From contig CAZHZL010000003.1 of NCBI GenBank assembly GCA_964537245.1, positions 1-64,000 of the forward strand: a DNA stretch of 64,000 bases, read 5' to 3'. The stretch is from UMGS1840 sp964537245 (GTDB lineage Bacteria > Bacillota > Clostridia > UMGS1840). The notes below the pieces were generated by a model that made no database searches, had not been told where the DNA came from, and was given only the letters and a program-made list of their open reading frames with translations. A program made the translations under genes and the position numbers. How positions within the stretch are numbered: the first letter of the stretch is position 1; each line of letters opens with the position of its first letter. Shown in pieces: positions 16,476 to 26,008 of the stretch.

Positions 16476-18380
16476 ATGATTGCAGAATTAAAAAATGTCG
16501 ATGTATATTTCGGTGCAACGGCTGTACTCGAAAACATTAATTTTAAAATTGAAGACAGAGACAGAATTGGACTTATCGGCGTCAACGGTGCCGGGAAGTC
16601 CACTCTTCTTAATATTATCACAAAAGAGCTTGACGCTACAAATGGTGAAGTTATTCATGCAAAAAAGACAATAGGCTATTTAAAGCAAAACAGTGATTTT
16701 GTTTCCGAGCTTTCGGTGGGAGAGGTTTTGAGGAATGTATTTTCAGAGCTTTTAAAGCTTGAAAAAGAGCTTAATGAGCTTTATGAAAAAATTTCGGTTT
16801 GTGCTCAGGACAGCGAAGAATATAAAGCTCTTCATTCGCGATATGCACAGCTTCAGACCCGTTTTGAACAGCAGGACGGATATAATATAAATGTAAAAAT
16901 CGATACTGTCCGTACAGGTATGGGATTTTCACAGATTGACTGTGACCGCAGAGTTTCTTCCCTTTCAGGCGGAGAAAAAACCCGACTTGCACTCGCTTCC
17001 CTTCTTCTTTCGGAGCCTCAGCTTCTTATTTTAGATGAGCCGACAAACCATCTCGATTTTAAAACGCTGCAATGGCTTGAGGATTATCTTGTGTCGTATA
17101 AGGGAGCAATACTTATGGTATCCCATGACAGATATTTTCTTGATAAATGTGTAAACGAAATTGCTGAAGTTTTTAAGGGAACCTTAAAAAGATACAAAGG
17201 AAATTACAGCGAATTTGTTGTGACAAAAGCCACAAACCTTGCCACAATGGAAAAGGAATATGAAAAACAGCAGAATGAAATTGCAGCGCTAAAGGATTAT
17301 ATAGCAAGAAACGGCGTCAGAGCTTCAACTGCCAAAAGTGCAAAGAGCAGGCAGAATACTCTTGATAAAATGGAAATTTTAGAGAAGCCGTCTGATTATA
17401 CCAAAACAATCAAGCTTAAGTTTGATTATAAAACTGAGCCTGTAAAGGATATACTTGATGTAAAGAATCTCTCCTTAAAAATCGGAGGAAACACACTTTT
17501 CGAAAATATAAACCTCCATATTATGCGAGGCGAAAAAATTGCTATTGTCGGCGAAAACGGAATCGGCAAATCAACATTTTTAAAAGCAATTTTAGGACTT
17601 TGCGAACAGCAATCGGGCGAGATAAAATGGGGCGGTAATGTAAAAAAATCTTATTTTGAACAGGAGACTTCACTTCTTGACGGCAAAAAAAGTGTTATTG
17701 AAGAAATTCACGACCGCTATCCTCTTATGTATGAACAGCAGATAAGAGATATTTTAGGAAAAGTATTAATCAGAAACGAGGAAATATACAAATCCACAGA
17801 GGTTTTATCCGGCGGTGAAAAAGCAAAAGTAAAATTCACGCTTATGATGCTTGAAAAAGGTAATGTTCTTGTATTGGACGAACCTACCAATCATCTTGAT
17901 TTATCTGCAAAAGAAGTTCTTGACGACGCGCTCAAGGATTTTTCAGGTACCGTTATAATGGTATCGCACGACAGATATCTCTTGAACAAGGTTCCGACAA
18001 AAATCATGGAAATGAAAAAGAACGAAATAACCTTTTATGACGGAAACTACGATTACTATGTTGAAAAGAAAAAAATATATGACCTGGATCGTCAGCTTCA
18101 GAAAAAAGAACAAAAGCAGGAAACTGAGAACAAAAATAAATTCTACCGTTCAAAAGAGGAACGCGCAAGAAACGCAAAGAGACTTTCCGAGCTGAAAAAC
18201 ACAGAGAAAAAAATCGAAGAAACAGAGCTTCTTATCCAAAAAACCGAAGAAGAAATTGCAAATCCTGAAAATTCTTCTGATTTTACATTACTGAATGAAA
18301 AATGTGAATACCTTGAAAAACTGAAAACAGAGCTTGATGAGCTTTATGAAAACTGGGAGGCGCTTTCGTCAGATGAGTGA
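16476..18380 (+). CDS. ABC-F family ATP-binding protein
   Basis: A 634-residue soluble protein with two ABC ATPase domains. Domain 1 has GVNGAGKSTLL, LSGGEKTRLALA and LLILDEPTNHLDF. A charged linker follows at about residues 245-310. Domain 2 has GENGIGKSTFL, LSGGEKAKVKFT and VLVLDEPTNHLDL. The C-terminus (about 530-634) is a coiled coil. There are no membrane segments, so it is not a transporter. ABC-F proteins bind the ribosomal E site and rescue or tune translation, and some give antibiotic resistance. The layout resembles housekeeping YdiF/Uup-like members more than the Vga/Msr resistance group. It is translationally coupled to the CDF gene. Confidence 0.92.
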   Translation: MIAELKNVDVYFGATAVLENINFKIEDRDRIGLIGVNGAGKSTLLNIITKELDATNGEVIHAKKTIGYLKQNSDFVSELSVGEVLRNVFSELLKLEKELNELYEKISVCAQDSEEYKALHSRYAQLQTRFEQQDGYNINVKIDTVRTGMGFSQIDCDRRVSSLSGGEKTRLALASLLLSEPQLLILDEPTNHLDFKTLQWLEDYLVSYKGAILMVSHDRYFLDKCVNEIAEVFKGTLKRYKGNYSEFVVTKATNLATMEKEYEKQQNEIAALKDYIARNGVRASTAKSAKSRQNTLDKMEILEKPSDYTKTIKLKFDYKTEPVKDILDVKNLSLKIGGNTLFENINLHIMRGEKIAIVGENGIGKSTFLKAILGLCEQQSGEIKWGGNVKKSYFEQETSLLDGKKSVIEEIHDRYPLMYEQQIRDILGKVLIRNEEIYKSTEVLSGGEKAKVKFTLMMLEKGNVLVLDEPTNHLDLSAKEVLDDALKDFSGTVIMVSHDRYLLNKVPTKIMEMKKNEITFYDGNYDYYVEKKKIYDLDRQLQKKEQKQETENKNKFYRSKEERARNAKRLSELKNTEKKIEETELLIQKTEEEIANPENSSDFTLLNEKCEYLEKLKTELDELYENWEALSSDE

Positions 18381-19542
18381 TTTTCTTATCAGACATTTTA
18401 TAAAAAATTGCGAAAATACAAATGACGCACATGTTCGCGACAGCTACGGACAATTAAGCGGAATTGTCGGAATAATTGCCAATGCAATTATATGTACCTT
18501 AAAAATAATTACAGGGCTCATTTTTTCGAGCATTGCAATAGTGGCAGACGGTATTAACAATCTGTCTGACGCCGCAAATTCTGTAATAACGCTGATTGGC
18601 TTCAGACTTTCAGCAAAGCCGGCAGATAAGGACCACCCCTTTGGGCATGCGAGGTACGAATATATATCTGGGCTTCTTGTCTCGTTTATAATAATTTTAA
18701 TCGGCTTATCACTTTTAAAAAGCTCGGTTATTAAAATTATTTCACCTGAGACGGCAGATTTTGGTATACTTACAGTAGCGGTGCTTATTCTGTCAATAAT
18801 GGTAAAGCTATGGTTATATTTGTTTAACAAAAAAATATCAAAAGCCATAGATTCTCTTACTGTAATGGCAACTGCAAGAGACTGTATAAACGATGTGTTT
18901 TCAACATCGGGAGTTCTTATTTCACTTCTTATAGGATACTTTTTTCAAATACAGATTGACGGTATTGCAGGAACTGTTATATCACTTTTTGTTATCATTT
19001 CGGGTATAGGTCTTGTAAACGATACGCTGAGTCCTTTGCTTGGAGAAGGTCCTAAGGAAGAGCTTGTAAAAATGCTTGAAAGCGAAATATGTGAGTATCC
19101 ATCAGTAATAGGCATACACGACCTTGTTGTCCATAACTACGGAAAAAACAAATGCTTTGCAACCGTTCATGTAGAAGTACCTGCAAAGCAGAGTATTACA
19201 AAAAGTCATGACATTGTTGATACAATAGAAAATGAGATACTCCATAAGCACGGTATTCATATGGTTATCCATATGGACCCGGTAGAAACAGATAATGTTG
19301 AAGTTCTTTTCTTAAAGGATTCAGTTACAAAAAAAATAAAAGAGCTTTCTTCAGAGCTTTCTATCCATGATTTCAGAGTCGCTTTCGGAGATACACACAA
19401 CAATATTATATTTGATGTTGTTGTTCCCGTTGATTTTTATTTAAGCGACAATGAAACAGAAGCAAAAATAGATTCTTTGGTTAAAGAAATAGACAAAAAG
19501 AACAATGCAGTTATAAAAATTGATAAAAAATATTACAATTAA
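18373..19542 (+). CDS. Cation diffusion facilitator, probable Mn(II) type
   Basis: A 389-residue CDF metal exporter with six membrane segments (about residues 30-205) and a cytoplasmic C-terminal domain. The transport site is Asn62-x3-Asp66 in ADGINNLSD and Asp170-x3-Asp174 in ARDCINDV. Zinc CDFs usually carry His in the second motif, whereas the N-D/D-D set is known from manganese exporters such as pneumococcal MntE, so Mn(II) is the likely substrate. DKDHPFGHARYEYISG is the usual loop after segment 2. Its ATG overlaps the ABC-F stop by 8 bases. Confidence 0.88.
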   Translation: MSDFLIRHFIKNCENTNDAHVRDSYGQLSGIVGIIANAIICTLKIITGLIFSSIAIVADGINNLSDAANSVITLIGFRLSAKPADKDHPFGHARYEYISGLLVSFIIILIGLSLLKSSVIKIISPETADFGILTVAVLILSIMVKLWLYLFNKKISKAIDSLTVMATARDCINDVFSTSGVLISLLIGYFFQIQIDGIAGTVISLFVIISGIGLVNDTLSPLLGEGPKEELVKMLESEICEYPSVIGIHDLVVHNYGKNKCFATVHVEVPAKQSITKSHDIVDTIENEILHKHGIHMVIHMDPVETDNVEVLFLKDSVTKKIKELSSELSIHDFRVAFGDTHNNIIFDVVVPVDFYLSDNETEAKIDSLVKEIDKKNNAVIKIDKKYYN

Positions 19543-19570
19543 AAAAACAATCGTTCGAAATTTCGTTTTT

Positions 19571-19613
19571 TTTAGCATATACACTTGCATTTTGATGATA
19601 TATATGCTAAAAT
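19571..19613 (+). promoter_or_regulatory. Putative promoter with 11-bp inverted repeat
   Basis: TTGCAT (19585-19590), 17 bases, TAAAAT (19608-19613). A perfect inverted repeat TTTAGCATATA (19571-19581) / TATATGCTAAA (19601-19611) brackets the -35 and overlaps the -10. This looks like an operator for an unidentified repressor of the HPr-kinase-like gene. Confidence 0.55.
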
Positions 19614-19643
19614 ATAAAAAAGATACAGAAGGGGGAATTAAAA

Positions 19644-20600
19644 ATGACAATAGATACAAAAATTGCAGGAATTTATATAAGATTCTCAGGTGAACTAAAC
19701 AACGCATTTATAGAACGCGTTTCTCCTTATATAAATACTATTGATTCTCCCGACTTCATAAATGTGGAATACAGCTTAAAATCCGAAATAGCTTTACCTG
19801 AAACTTATGCTCTTGTAAAAAAATTAAACGATAGAATCTGGTATTATAATAATAAAGGCTATTACTGTTATACAGATTATAACGAACAAATCGGAAAGTA
19901 CACAATGACCACAGCGATAAAAAACAATCATATAATAATTGAAACATATGATTTAAAAGAGGCTTCCGAAATAGCTAAAATAAACGAAGCTCTCAGAGAA
20001 TACAAGCTGTCAATGCCAAATCCTAAGGAGCATGCGGAAGCAGAAACAGCGGTATATAACCCTGACATGCCGCTTCTCAACTCCACAGACCAGGCACTCA
20101 GATATGCCCTTGTACCTCACGGCGTTTTTTCTATTCATTCTTCTGCAATAAGCTACAACAACAACGGCATCATTTTTTCTGCTCCGTCGGGAACAGGAAA
20201 AAGCACACATACAGCCTTGTGGCAAGAACATATGGAAAATGTTGAAATCCTGAACGATGATATGCCACTTTTAAGCATACAAGGAGAGCAGATACTTCTT
20301 CACGGTGCGCCATGGGCAGGAACAAGCGGAATAAACAAGAACATATCTGTTCCTCTTAAAGCCATTGTATTTTTAGAGCAGGCAAAAGAAAATTCAATCG
20401 AAAGGCTTATGACGCTTCCGGCGCTTCAGCGTTTACTTCGCGAAATATATATGCCAAACGATAAAGAGCTTATCGATAAAACCTACACATTTCTAAATCT
20501 TCTTTTGTCAAATATTCCGTGTTATCTTTTAAGATGTCTTCCTGATAAGGATGCAGTTCTGACTGTAAAAAAACAAGTATTTAATGATAAAGGAGAGTAG
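19644..20600 (+). CDS. HPr kinase/PEPCK-fold ATPase-like protein
   Basis: A 318-residue protein. Residues 1-145 show no recognisable domain. From about 158 it resembles the HPr kinase/PEP carboxykinase fold: SIHSSAISYNNNGIIFSAPSGTGKSTHTALW with Walker A at 181-188, a LNDDMPLL acidic motif near 203-210 and GAPWAGTSG at 221-229. Proteins with this C-terminal half are often found in RiPP or PqqD-type cassettes, where they may phosphorylate or bind a peptide. No precursor peptide, PqqD or radical SAM gene is adjacent. It is 4 bases before the membrane protein gene. The function is not known, and the kinase assignment is by motif only. Confidence 0.7.
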   Translation: MTIDTKIAGIYIRFSGELNNAFIERVSPYINTIDSPDFINVEYSLKSEIALPETYALVKKLNDRIWYYNNKGYYCYTDYNEQIGKYTMTTAIKNNHIIIETYDLKEASEIAKINEALREYKLSMPNPKEHAEAETAVYNPDMPLLNSTDQALRYALVPHGVFSIHSSAISYNNNGIIFSAPSGTGKSTHTALWQEHMENVEILNDDMPLLSIQGEQILLHGAPWAGTSGINKNISVPLKAIVFLEQAKENSIERLMTLPALQRLLREIYMPNDKELIDKTYTFLNLLLSNIPCYLLRCLPDKDAVLTVKKQVFNDKGE

Positions 20601-20604
20601 GCCT

Positions 20605-21216
20605 ATGCAATTTGCTATTATATCACAAGTAATAATGTTTCTTACAAACCTGTCCATTGTAATTAATAACAGAATGGCACTTGAATTTTATAAAATTTAT
20701 TATATGTCGATACCTGTAGTTCTTTATACTCTGCTTTTTGTAATATTCTATATTTTTCAATGGAAAATGCAGCTCGAAGATGAAGAATATTCCGTAGGCA
20801 CTGCCATTACAACAGTTGCGATACTGATTAATCTTTTTTACTGCGTTATAGAAACAGTAATCGAACAACCTGAAAATCCATGGCTTTTCTTTATATGTAC
20901 GGTTTTTATACAGCTTGTAAATATACTTTTCATATTCAATATTATAAGAAAATCGGCAACAGAGGTTACCACCCCTGCAGGAGCTGTTGTTTTACAGATA
21001 TTTAATTATATAACGCTTTTTGGTGCGATTTACTCTATGTATGCGGCAGTTTTTACAAATATTTTGCTTACAGCAATCGTAATGATTGTTACAGCAGCAC
21101 TTTCTGCGCTTACAATGGTAATATACCATCTCGCAATAAAAAATCAGATTCGTTATGAAATGGAGCATTTCATAAACGACGATGACGAAATTTATCTTGA
21201 AGAAGACTACGAATAA
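20605..21216 (+). CDS. Polytopic membrane protein of unknown function
   Basis: A 203-residue protein that I do not recognise. It has about six hydrophobic segments (roughly residues 5-25, 32-55, 70-90, 98-120, 130-150 and 155-180) and an acidic C-terminal tail ending FINDDDEIYLEEDYE, probably cytoplasmic. The ATG at 20605 lies 9 bases after AAGGAG. It is cotranscribed with the HPr-kinase-like gene and followed at once by a terminator, so the two probably work together. Confidence 0.75.
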   Translation: MQFAIISQVIMFLTNLSIVINNRMALEFYKIYYMSIPVVLYTLLFVIFYIFQWKMQLEDEEYSVGTAITTVAILINLFYCVIETVIEQPENPWLFFICTVFIQLVNILFIFNIIRKSATEVTTPAGAVVLQIFNYITLFGAIYSMYAAVFTNILLTAIVMIVTAALSALTMVIYHLAIKNQIRYEMEHFINDDDEIYLEEDYE

Positions 21217-21245
21217 AAAAATGAGCAAAATGCTCATTTTTTTTA
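21214..21245. terminator. Bidirectional terminator between the membrane protein gene and polA
   Basis: AAAATGAGCA and TGCTCATTTT form a stem with a short A loop and T8 on the right and A7 on the left, between convergent genes. Confidence 0.9.
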
Positions 21246-21249
21246 TTCT

Positions 21250-23742
21250 TTATTTACAATCGTCTAAATTTTCGCCTTCTCCCAAAGAAACTGTAAGCGG
21301 TACCTTTAAGCTCACAGCTTTTTCCATTTCTTCTCTTAAAAGCTTTTCAACAATTTCTTTTTCTTCTTTCATACAATCTATTATAAGCTCGTCGTGTATC
21401 TGAAGAACAAGCTTCGATTTCAGATTTTTCTCTTTAATCGCTTTATCAACATTTATCATCGCAAGCTTAATAATATCTGCGGCTGTTCCCTGAATAGGAC
21501 TGTTGAGCGCTGCACGCTCCCCTGCCGCCTTAAGCATACCTTTCGCTTTAAGCTCGGGAAAATATCGTCTTCTGCCATATTCTGTGGCTGTATAGCCTCG
21601 TTCTTCAGCTTCCGAAACAACATTTTTCATGTATTCCTTTACTTTAGGATATTTACCGAAATATCTGTCAATATAGCTTGTAGCTTCTTTTCTTGTTACC
21701 TTTAAATCCTTCGCCAGTGAAAAAGCGCCTTTTCCGTAAATAAGTCCGAAATTAATTGCTTTTGCAGCACGACGCATATTAGGTGTTACCATCTGTGTAT
21801 CAAAAATATTTTCTGCTGTCGCGGTATGAATATCAAAATCGTTTTTAAATGCGCTTATTAAATTTTCATCACCGCATATATCAGCCAGAACTCTCAGCTC
21901 AATCTGAGAATAGTCTGCTGCAACAAAGAAATCGTTTTTTGCAATAACTGCGCTCCTTATCATTCTTCCTTCCTCGGTACGAACGGGAATATTCTGCAAA
22001 TTCGGCTCCGTAGAGCTCAATCTTCCCGTTTGAGTGAGTGTCTGATTAAAGGTTGTATGAATAAGGTCATTTTCATCCATAGCCGCCTTAAATCCCTCTA
22101 TATATGTTGAAACAAGCTTCGTAACAGTTCTGTATTCCTTTATATATTCAATTATATCATGTGTGCCTGTAAGCTCTTCAAGCACCTCTGCATTAGTTGA
22201 ATAGCCTGTTTTTGTCTTTTTTATAACAGGAAGCCCTAGCTTTACAAAAAGAATTTCGCCAAGCTGCTTAGGTGATAAAACATTAAATTCTTCACCTGCA
22301 AGGATATAAATTTTCTTTAAAAGCTCGTCTGTTTTCTTCACAAATTCACTGTCAAGCATTTCAAGCTTTTTGACATCTATCTTCACGCCCTGACATTCCA
22401 TATCGTATAATATACCTATAAGCTTATGCTCCATATCATTTATAACTGTCAGGTTATTTTCTTTTATTTCCTTTGATAATGCGCCATAAAGCTCGCTCAT
22501 AAAAAAGCAGGCTTCATCAAGCTTCTCTACATCTTTATCAATATATTTCGGAAAAAATTTCAAGAAATCATTGAAGGTATTTTTAGGGTCACACACATAT
22601 GCCATAATCCCGATATCACAAAATTCGCCTTTGATTTCATATCCCTTATGAAGCTGTGTTTTTATATCAACACCGATTTTAGTTATATTCTCGTTTTTCA
22701 GAATATCAGAAAACTTTTTATTATCCGAATTGATTTTATATGCCTTATCGTTACAGTTTACATATATATCCGTATCCGAAATAATATAATATACCTCTTT
22801 TATTTCATCGCTGTCAGATAAAAATTCTTCTTCTGAAAAAATTACAATATCCGGCTTCGCTTCCTCTTTTTTCGGACTTCCGAGTGAAAGTCGTTCAAGC
22901 ATTTTTTCAAATTCAAGATACTTTAAAATCTCTGTCAACGCTTCTGCATTATACTCTTTTACGCTGTAATCCTCAATTCCCCCCTCTATTTCAAGGTCGC
23001 ATTTTATTGTTCCGAGAGTTCTTGACAAAAAGGCATTTTCTTTTTCTGAAATAAGCTTTTTCTGCAAGCTTCCTTTTATATCGTCAATATGCTCATATAT
23101 ATTTTCCAACGAGCCATATTCCTTTATAAGATTAAGACCTGTTACTTCGCCGACCCCTTTGACCCCCGGGATATTATCTGATTTATCACCCATAAGAGCT
23201 TTTAATTCAATCATCTGCGGTGGAGTAAGTCCGTATTTTTCAAAGAGTGCATTTTCGTCCATCAGATTTGTGTCGGTTTTTCCCATTCTCGTTATAATAA
23301 GCTTAACGAAAACGCGGTCGTTAATAAGCTGCAAGTCGTCCTTATCACCTGTCAGAATAACACAATCTGTTTCATTTTGTTTGCATTTTTTTGAGATTGA
23401 GCCTATTATGTCGTCTGCCTCGTAGCCCGGCATTTCCAATACCGCTATATTCATCGCTCTTAACACTTTTTTAAGAGGCTCAAACTGCTCCTTTAATTCA
23501 TCGGGAGTTGCGTGTCTCGTCCCTTTATATTCGCTGAAAATTTCCGTACGGAAGGTTATTCTCGAAACATCGAAAGCACACGCAATATAGTCCGGCTGTT
23601 CCTCGGAAAGCTCTTTTAAAAGAATATTTAAAAAACCGTAAATTCCGTTAGTATTAAGCCCATCTGAATTTGTGAGCGGGCGTATCGCATAGAAAGCTCT
23701 GTTTAATATACTGTTTGCGTCTATAACTAAAAATTTTGACAT
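21250..23742 (-). CDS. polA: DNA polymerase I
   Basis: An 830-residue Pol I that fills gaps and removes RNA primers. Residues 1-290 are the 5'-3' flap nuclease (LVIDANSILNRAFYAI, EADDIIG, TGDKDDLQL, LMGDKSDNIPGVKGVG). The middle (about 300-450) is where the 3'-5' exonuclease should be, but its DxE and other acidic residues are not visible, so proofreading is probably lost, as in several Gram-positive Pol I enzymes. The polymerase domain has DYSQIELRVLA (motif A), RRAAKAINFGLIYG (O helix) and LQIHDELI (motif C). It is last in a minus-strand operon behind yycH and yycI, 16 bases after yycI. Confidence 0.96.
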   Translation of the reverse strand: MSKFLVIDANSILNRAFYAIRPLTNSDGLNTNGIYGFLNILLKELSEEQPDYIACAFDVSRITFRTEIFSEYKGTRHATPDELKEQFEPLKKVLRAMNIAVLEMPGYEADDIIGSISKKCKQNETDCVILTGDKDDLQLINDRVFVKLIITRMGKTDTNLMDENALFEKYGLTPPQMIELKALMGDKSDNIPGVKGVGEVTGLNLIKEYGSLENIYEHIDDIKGSLQKKLISEKENAFLSRTLGTIKCDLEIEGGIEDYSVKEYNAEALTEILKYLEFEKMLERLSLGSPKKEEAKPDIVIFSEEEFLSDSDEIKEVYYIISDTDIYVNCNDKAYKINSDNKKFSDILKNENITKIGVDIKTQLHKGYEIKGEFCDIGIMAYVCDPKNTFNDFLKFFPKYIDKDVEKLDEACFFMSELYGALSKEIKENNLTVINDMEHKLIGILYDMECQGVKIDVKKLEMLDSEFVKKTDELLKKIYILAGEEFNVLSPKQLGEILFVKLGLPVIKKTKTGYSTNAEVLEELTGTHDIIEYIKEYRTVTKLVSTYIEGFKAAMDENDLIHTTFNQTLTQTGRLSSTEPNLQNIPVRTEEGRMIRSAVIAKNDFFVAADYSQIELRVLADICGDENLISAFKNDFDIHTATAENIFDTQMVTPNMRRAAKAINFGLIYGKGAFSLAKDLKVTRKEATSYIDRYFGKYPKVKEYMKNVVSEAEERGYTATEYGRRRYFPELKAKGMLKAAGERAALNSPIQGTAADIIKLAMINVDKAIKEKNLKSKLVLQIHDELIIDCMKEEKEIVEKLLREEMEKAVSLKVPLTVSLGEGENLDDCK

Positions 23743-23758
23743 ATTTTTTATCCTTTCG

Positions 23759-24595
23759 TTACTTTATTGCAAGCTGTCTTTGAGACGAATCAACACCGTC
23801 ACGGGCGTCATATATATATATCTTATCATTTGTTTTTATCATATATGCAGGAAGTGCCTGTGAGGTTACTGCATTTTCATAGTCGGAAAGATAACACCCC
23901 AGTTTAAGCTGTTCAATTTTAACTTCACTACTGTTTTTATTGTTTCTGCTGAAATTAAGGAAAATTGTCTCAATATTAGAAAGCTCAAACTCATAACCCG
24001 TTTCAATATTTGGAACGTTCAATGTTCCATACATTTTATGAATACCTTTTTGAGAAATCACAAATATCAAATCAGATGAAAAAATTTCAAGCCCGTTTAT
24101 TTCAAAGCTGTAATTCACTGTGATTTTTTCATCATCAGTTTTTATCTCCTCAAGCTTCGCATATTCCGATACTCCGAGAAGCTTAAGGTATTTTTTCAAT
24201 ATTTTTTCTGCGTTTTTCTCTTTAAGCTTATTAAAATCAGAAAAATCAGGAGATTTATTTTCATAAAAAAATTCGTTGTTATCGGTTTTCAAAACAATTT
24301 TCTTATCTTTTGAAATATATCTGCCCTTTGAAATTTCATCATAACTCCCTAAAAGCACATCTTTCAATTCGTCCGTAATTTCTGCACTTTTATACTCATG
24401 CACAAAAACAGATTTTCTGTTTTTTGCTGAAATATCCTCTGAAATCACAATGTTGTTCTCTTTCAAAATAGGGCTAAGCTCCTCAAGCTGCACTCTGTTG
24501 TTTCCAAAATTGAGATATATATTATATGCTAAAAGACATATATCTATGACGATAAAAAGCCATATAAGAATAGTCTTTGCTTTTTTCCACTCCAT
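23759..24595 (-). CDS. yycI: YycI-like regulatory protein
   Basis: A 278-residue protein with an N-terminal membrane anchor (MEWKKAKTILIWLFIVIDICLLAYNIYL shape, about residues 8-28) and an extracytoplasmic mixed alpha/beta domain. The MEWKKxKTI start and single-anchor layout match YycI, which with YycH controls the WalK sensor kinase of cell-wall metabolism in Bacilli. Here it follows a YycH-like gene by 15 bases, but no walR or walK is in the window. The family call rests on N-terminal motif, size and pairing. Confidence 0.72.
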   Translation of the reverse strand: MEWKKAKTILIWLFIVIDICLLAYNIYLNFGNNRVQLEELSPILKENNIVISEDISAKNRKSVFVHEYKSAEITDELKDVLLGSYDEISKGRYISKDKKIVLKTDNNEFFYENKSPDFSDFNKLKEKNAEKILKKYLKLLGVSEYAKLEEIKTDDEKITVNYSFEINGLEIFSSDLIFVISQKGIHKMYGTLNVPNIETGYEFELSNIETIFLNFSRNNKNSSEVKIEQLKLGCYLSDYENAVTSQALPAYMIKTNDKIYIYDARDGVDSSQRQLAIK

Positions 24596-24610
24596 ATAAA
24601 CCGCCTTTCA

Positions 24611-25987
24611 CTAAAGATATTCAAACGAGCCGTCTGAAAATTCTATGTACCATTTCTGAGTTACACTTCCGTTTTTAATGTATACATTTACAGGGTGCAA
24701 ATCGACTATCTTCAAATCAGCTTTTTTCAAATTAAGACCGATATTATATATTTCATCATACGCATTTATAAGCGAGCCGACAGGTATTTCATGTTCACTT
24801 TTTGTAATATCCAAAAGAAGCTGTTTATAGTAAATAACATTTCCGTTTTTTACTTTCATCACAGCGGCACTTTCTTCCTCCGAATATAAAGACGCACTAT
24901 CGGTTGCATACGAAAATTCATACTGCGTGAAACCGTCCTCTTCTTTTATTCTTTTTAATGTAAGAAAAGCCTCCGTATCGACACATTCCTTATATAGCGT
25001 ATTAGCAAAAAGCACCGCCCCTGCACTTTCGTCGGGATTTCCCAAAGCTACGCCTGCAAAGCTTTCACCTACCTCATATGTAAAGCTTCCGTTTTTATAA
25101 ATCTTCAGCGTCGCATGGCTTTCTATAAAGCTTATCGTATTTTCGTTGTCAGTATATGAACGCGCAGAATTTTTCTTTATATTGAATTTTTTAAAAATGC
25201 TGTCATAAGTATTATCGGCTGCGCTGTATAAAACCTTTGACGCTGAAATATCAAATATACTTCTGTCAGACAAAGTAACAGGAACAAGGCTTTCAACCTG
25301 AATTCTTTCCATATCCTCGTTTTTCTTATCAAAATTAAGCTCAAAGCTGAATGAATCGGACAAAGCGGCTGTTTTTGCTTCAAAGCTCATAAGCTCCGCT
25401 ATGTTATTACCGTCAAAATCAACAGGTAGTCTGTAATTCTGCTTAGTTTCGTAATCATAAAAATACAAATATTTAGTTGAAGAATCGGAAGAAACAGTTA
25501 TAAATACAGTATTAACGCGTGGAAATTTTAAGATATCAAAAAAATTCTGTTCACATCTCAAAAAATCTGCCAAAGAAATATACGAACTGAATTTTACTGC
25601 AATACCGCTTCCCTTAAATGCGTTTACATAATCGTCGTTATTAACATATGAAATTGTACCTGCGCGGGAAATATCGCCTTTTAATGTATTAACAATATCA
25701 TATGCCCCGTCAAAGTCCTCTTCACCAAGATATTTAACGCTTCTGGAGCCGTTATAAGACAAAGAAATCCATTCTATGCTGTAAAAATCATCAGACTGAA
25801 GCTCCGTTTTTGTCATATAGCTTCCGCCATAATCATCAGAAGAAAAAGCGCTTTTTCTTATATTATGAAGAAAAGAACTATAATCTTGCGACCATAATTC
25901 TTTCCCACTCCATATACTTGCTGTTAAAAATATTGCTACAAAAACCAATAAATAAAGGAGCATTGTTTTAAAAAATTCTTTTTTCAA
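24611..25987 (-). CDS. yycH: YycH-like regulatory protein
   Basis: A 458-residue protein with an N-terminal membrane segment (about residues 7-27, LLYLLVFVAIFLTASIWSG) and a large extracytoplasmic region. Its position directly before YycI and its size fit the YycH family. A GTG at 25996 lies in the AAGGAGTG box. The TTG at 25987, 8 bases after GGAG, is the better start. It is cotranscribed with a secreted Ig-like protein upstream and YycI and PolA downstream. Confidence 0.62.
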   Translation of the reverse strand: MKKEFFKTMLLYLLVFVAIFLTASIWSGKELWSQDYSSFLHNIRKSAFSSDDYGGSYMTKTELQSDDFYSIEWISLSYNGSRSVKYLGEEDFDGAYDIVNTLKGDISRAGTISYVNNDDYVNAFKGSGIAVKFSSYISLADFLRCEQNFFDILKFPRVNTVFITVSSDSSTKYLYFYDYETKQNYRLPVDFDGNNIAELMSFEAKTAALSDSFSFELNFDKKNEDMERIQVESLVPVTLSDRSIFDISASKVLYSAADNTYDSIFKKFNIKKNSARSYTDNENTISFIESHATLKIYKNGSFTYEVGESFAGVALGNPDESAGAVLFANTLYKECVDTEAFLTLKRIKEEDGFTQYEFSYATDSASLYSEEESAAVMKVKNGNVIYYKQLLLDITKSEHEIPVGSLINAYDEIYNIGLNLKKADLKIVDLHPVNVYIKNGSVTQKWYIEFSDGSFEYL

Positions 25988-26008
25988 AACGAACACTCCT
26001 TTTACATT

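Noticed and set aside
19543..19570. Terminator after the CDF gene
   Set aside because: CGAAATTTCG before T7 is only a 5-bp self-complementary stem with no loop room, so it is too weak to call.
19644..21216. RiPP biosynthetic cluster
   Set aside because: The kinase-like gene suggests it, but no precursor, PqqD, radical SAM or transporter gene lies within several kilobases.
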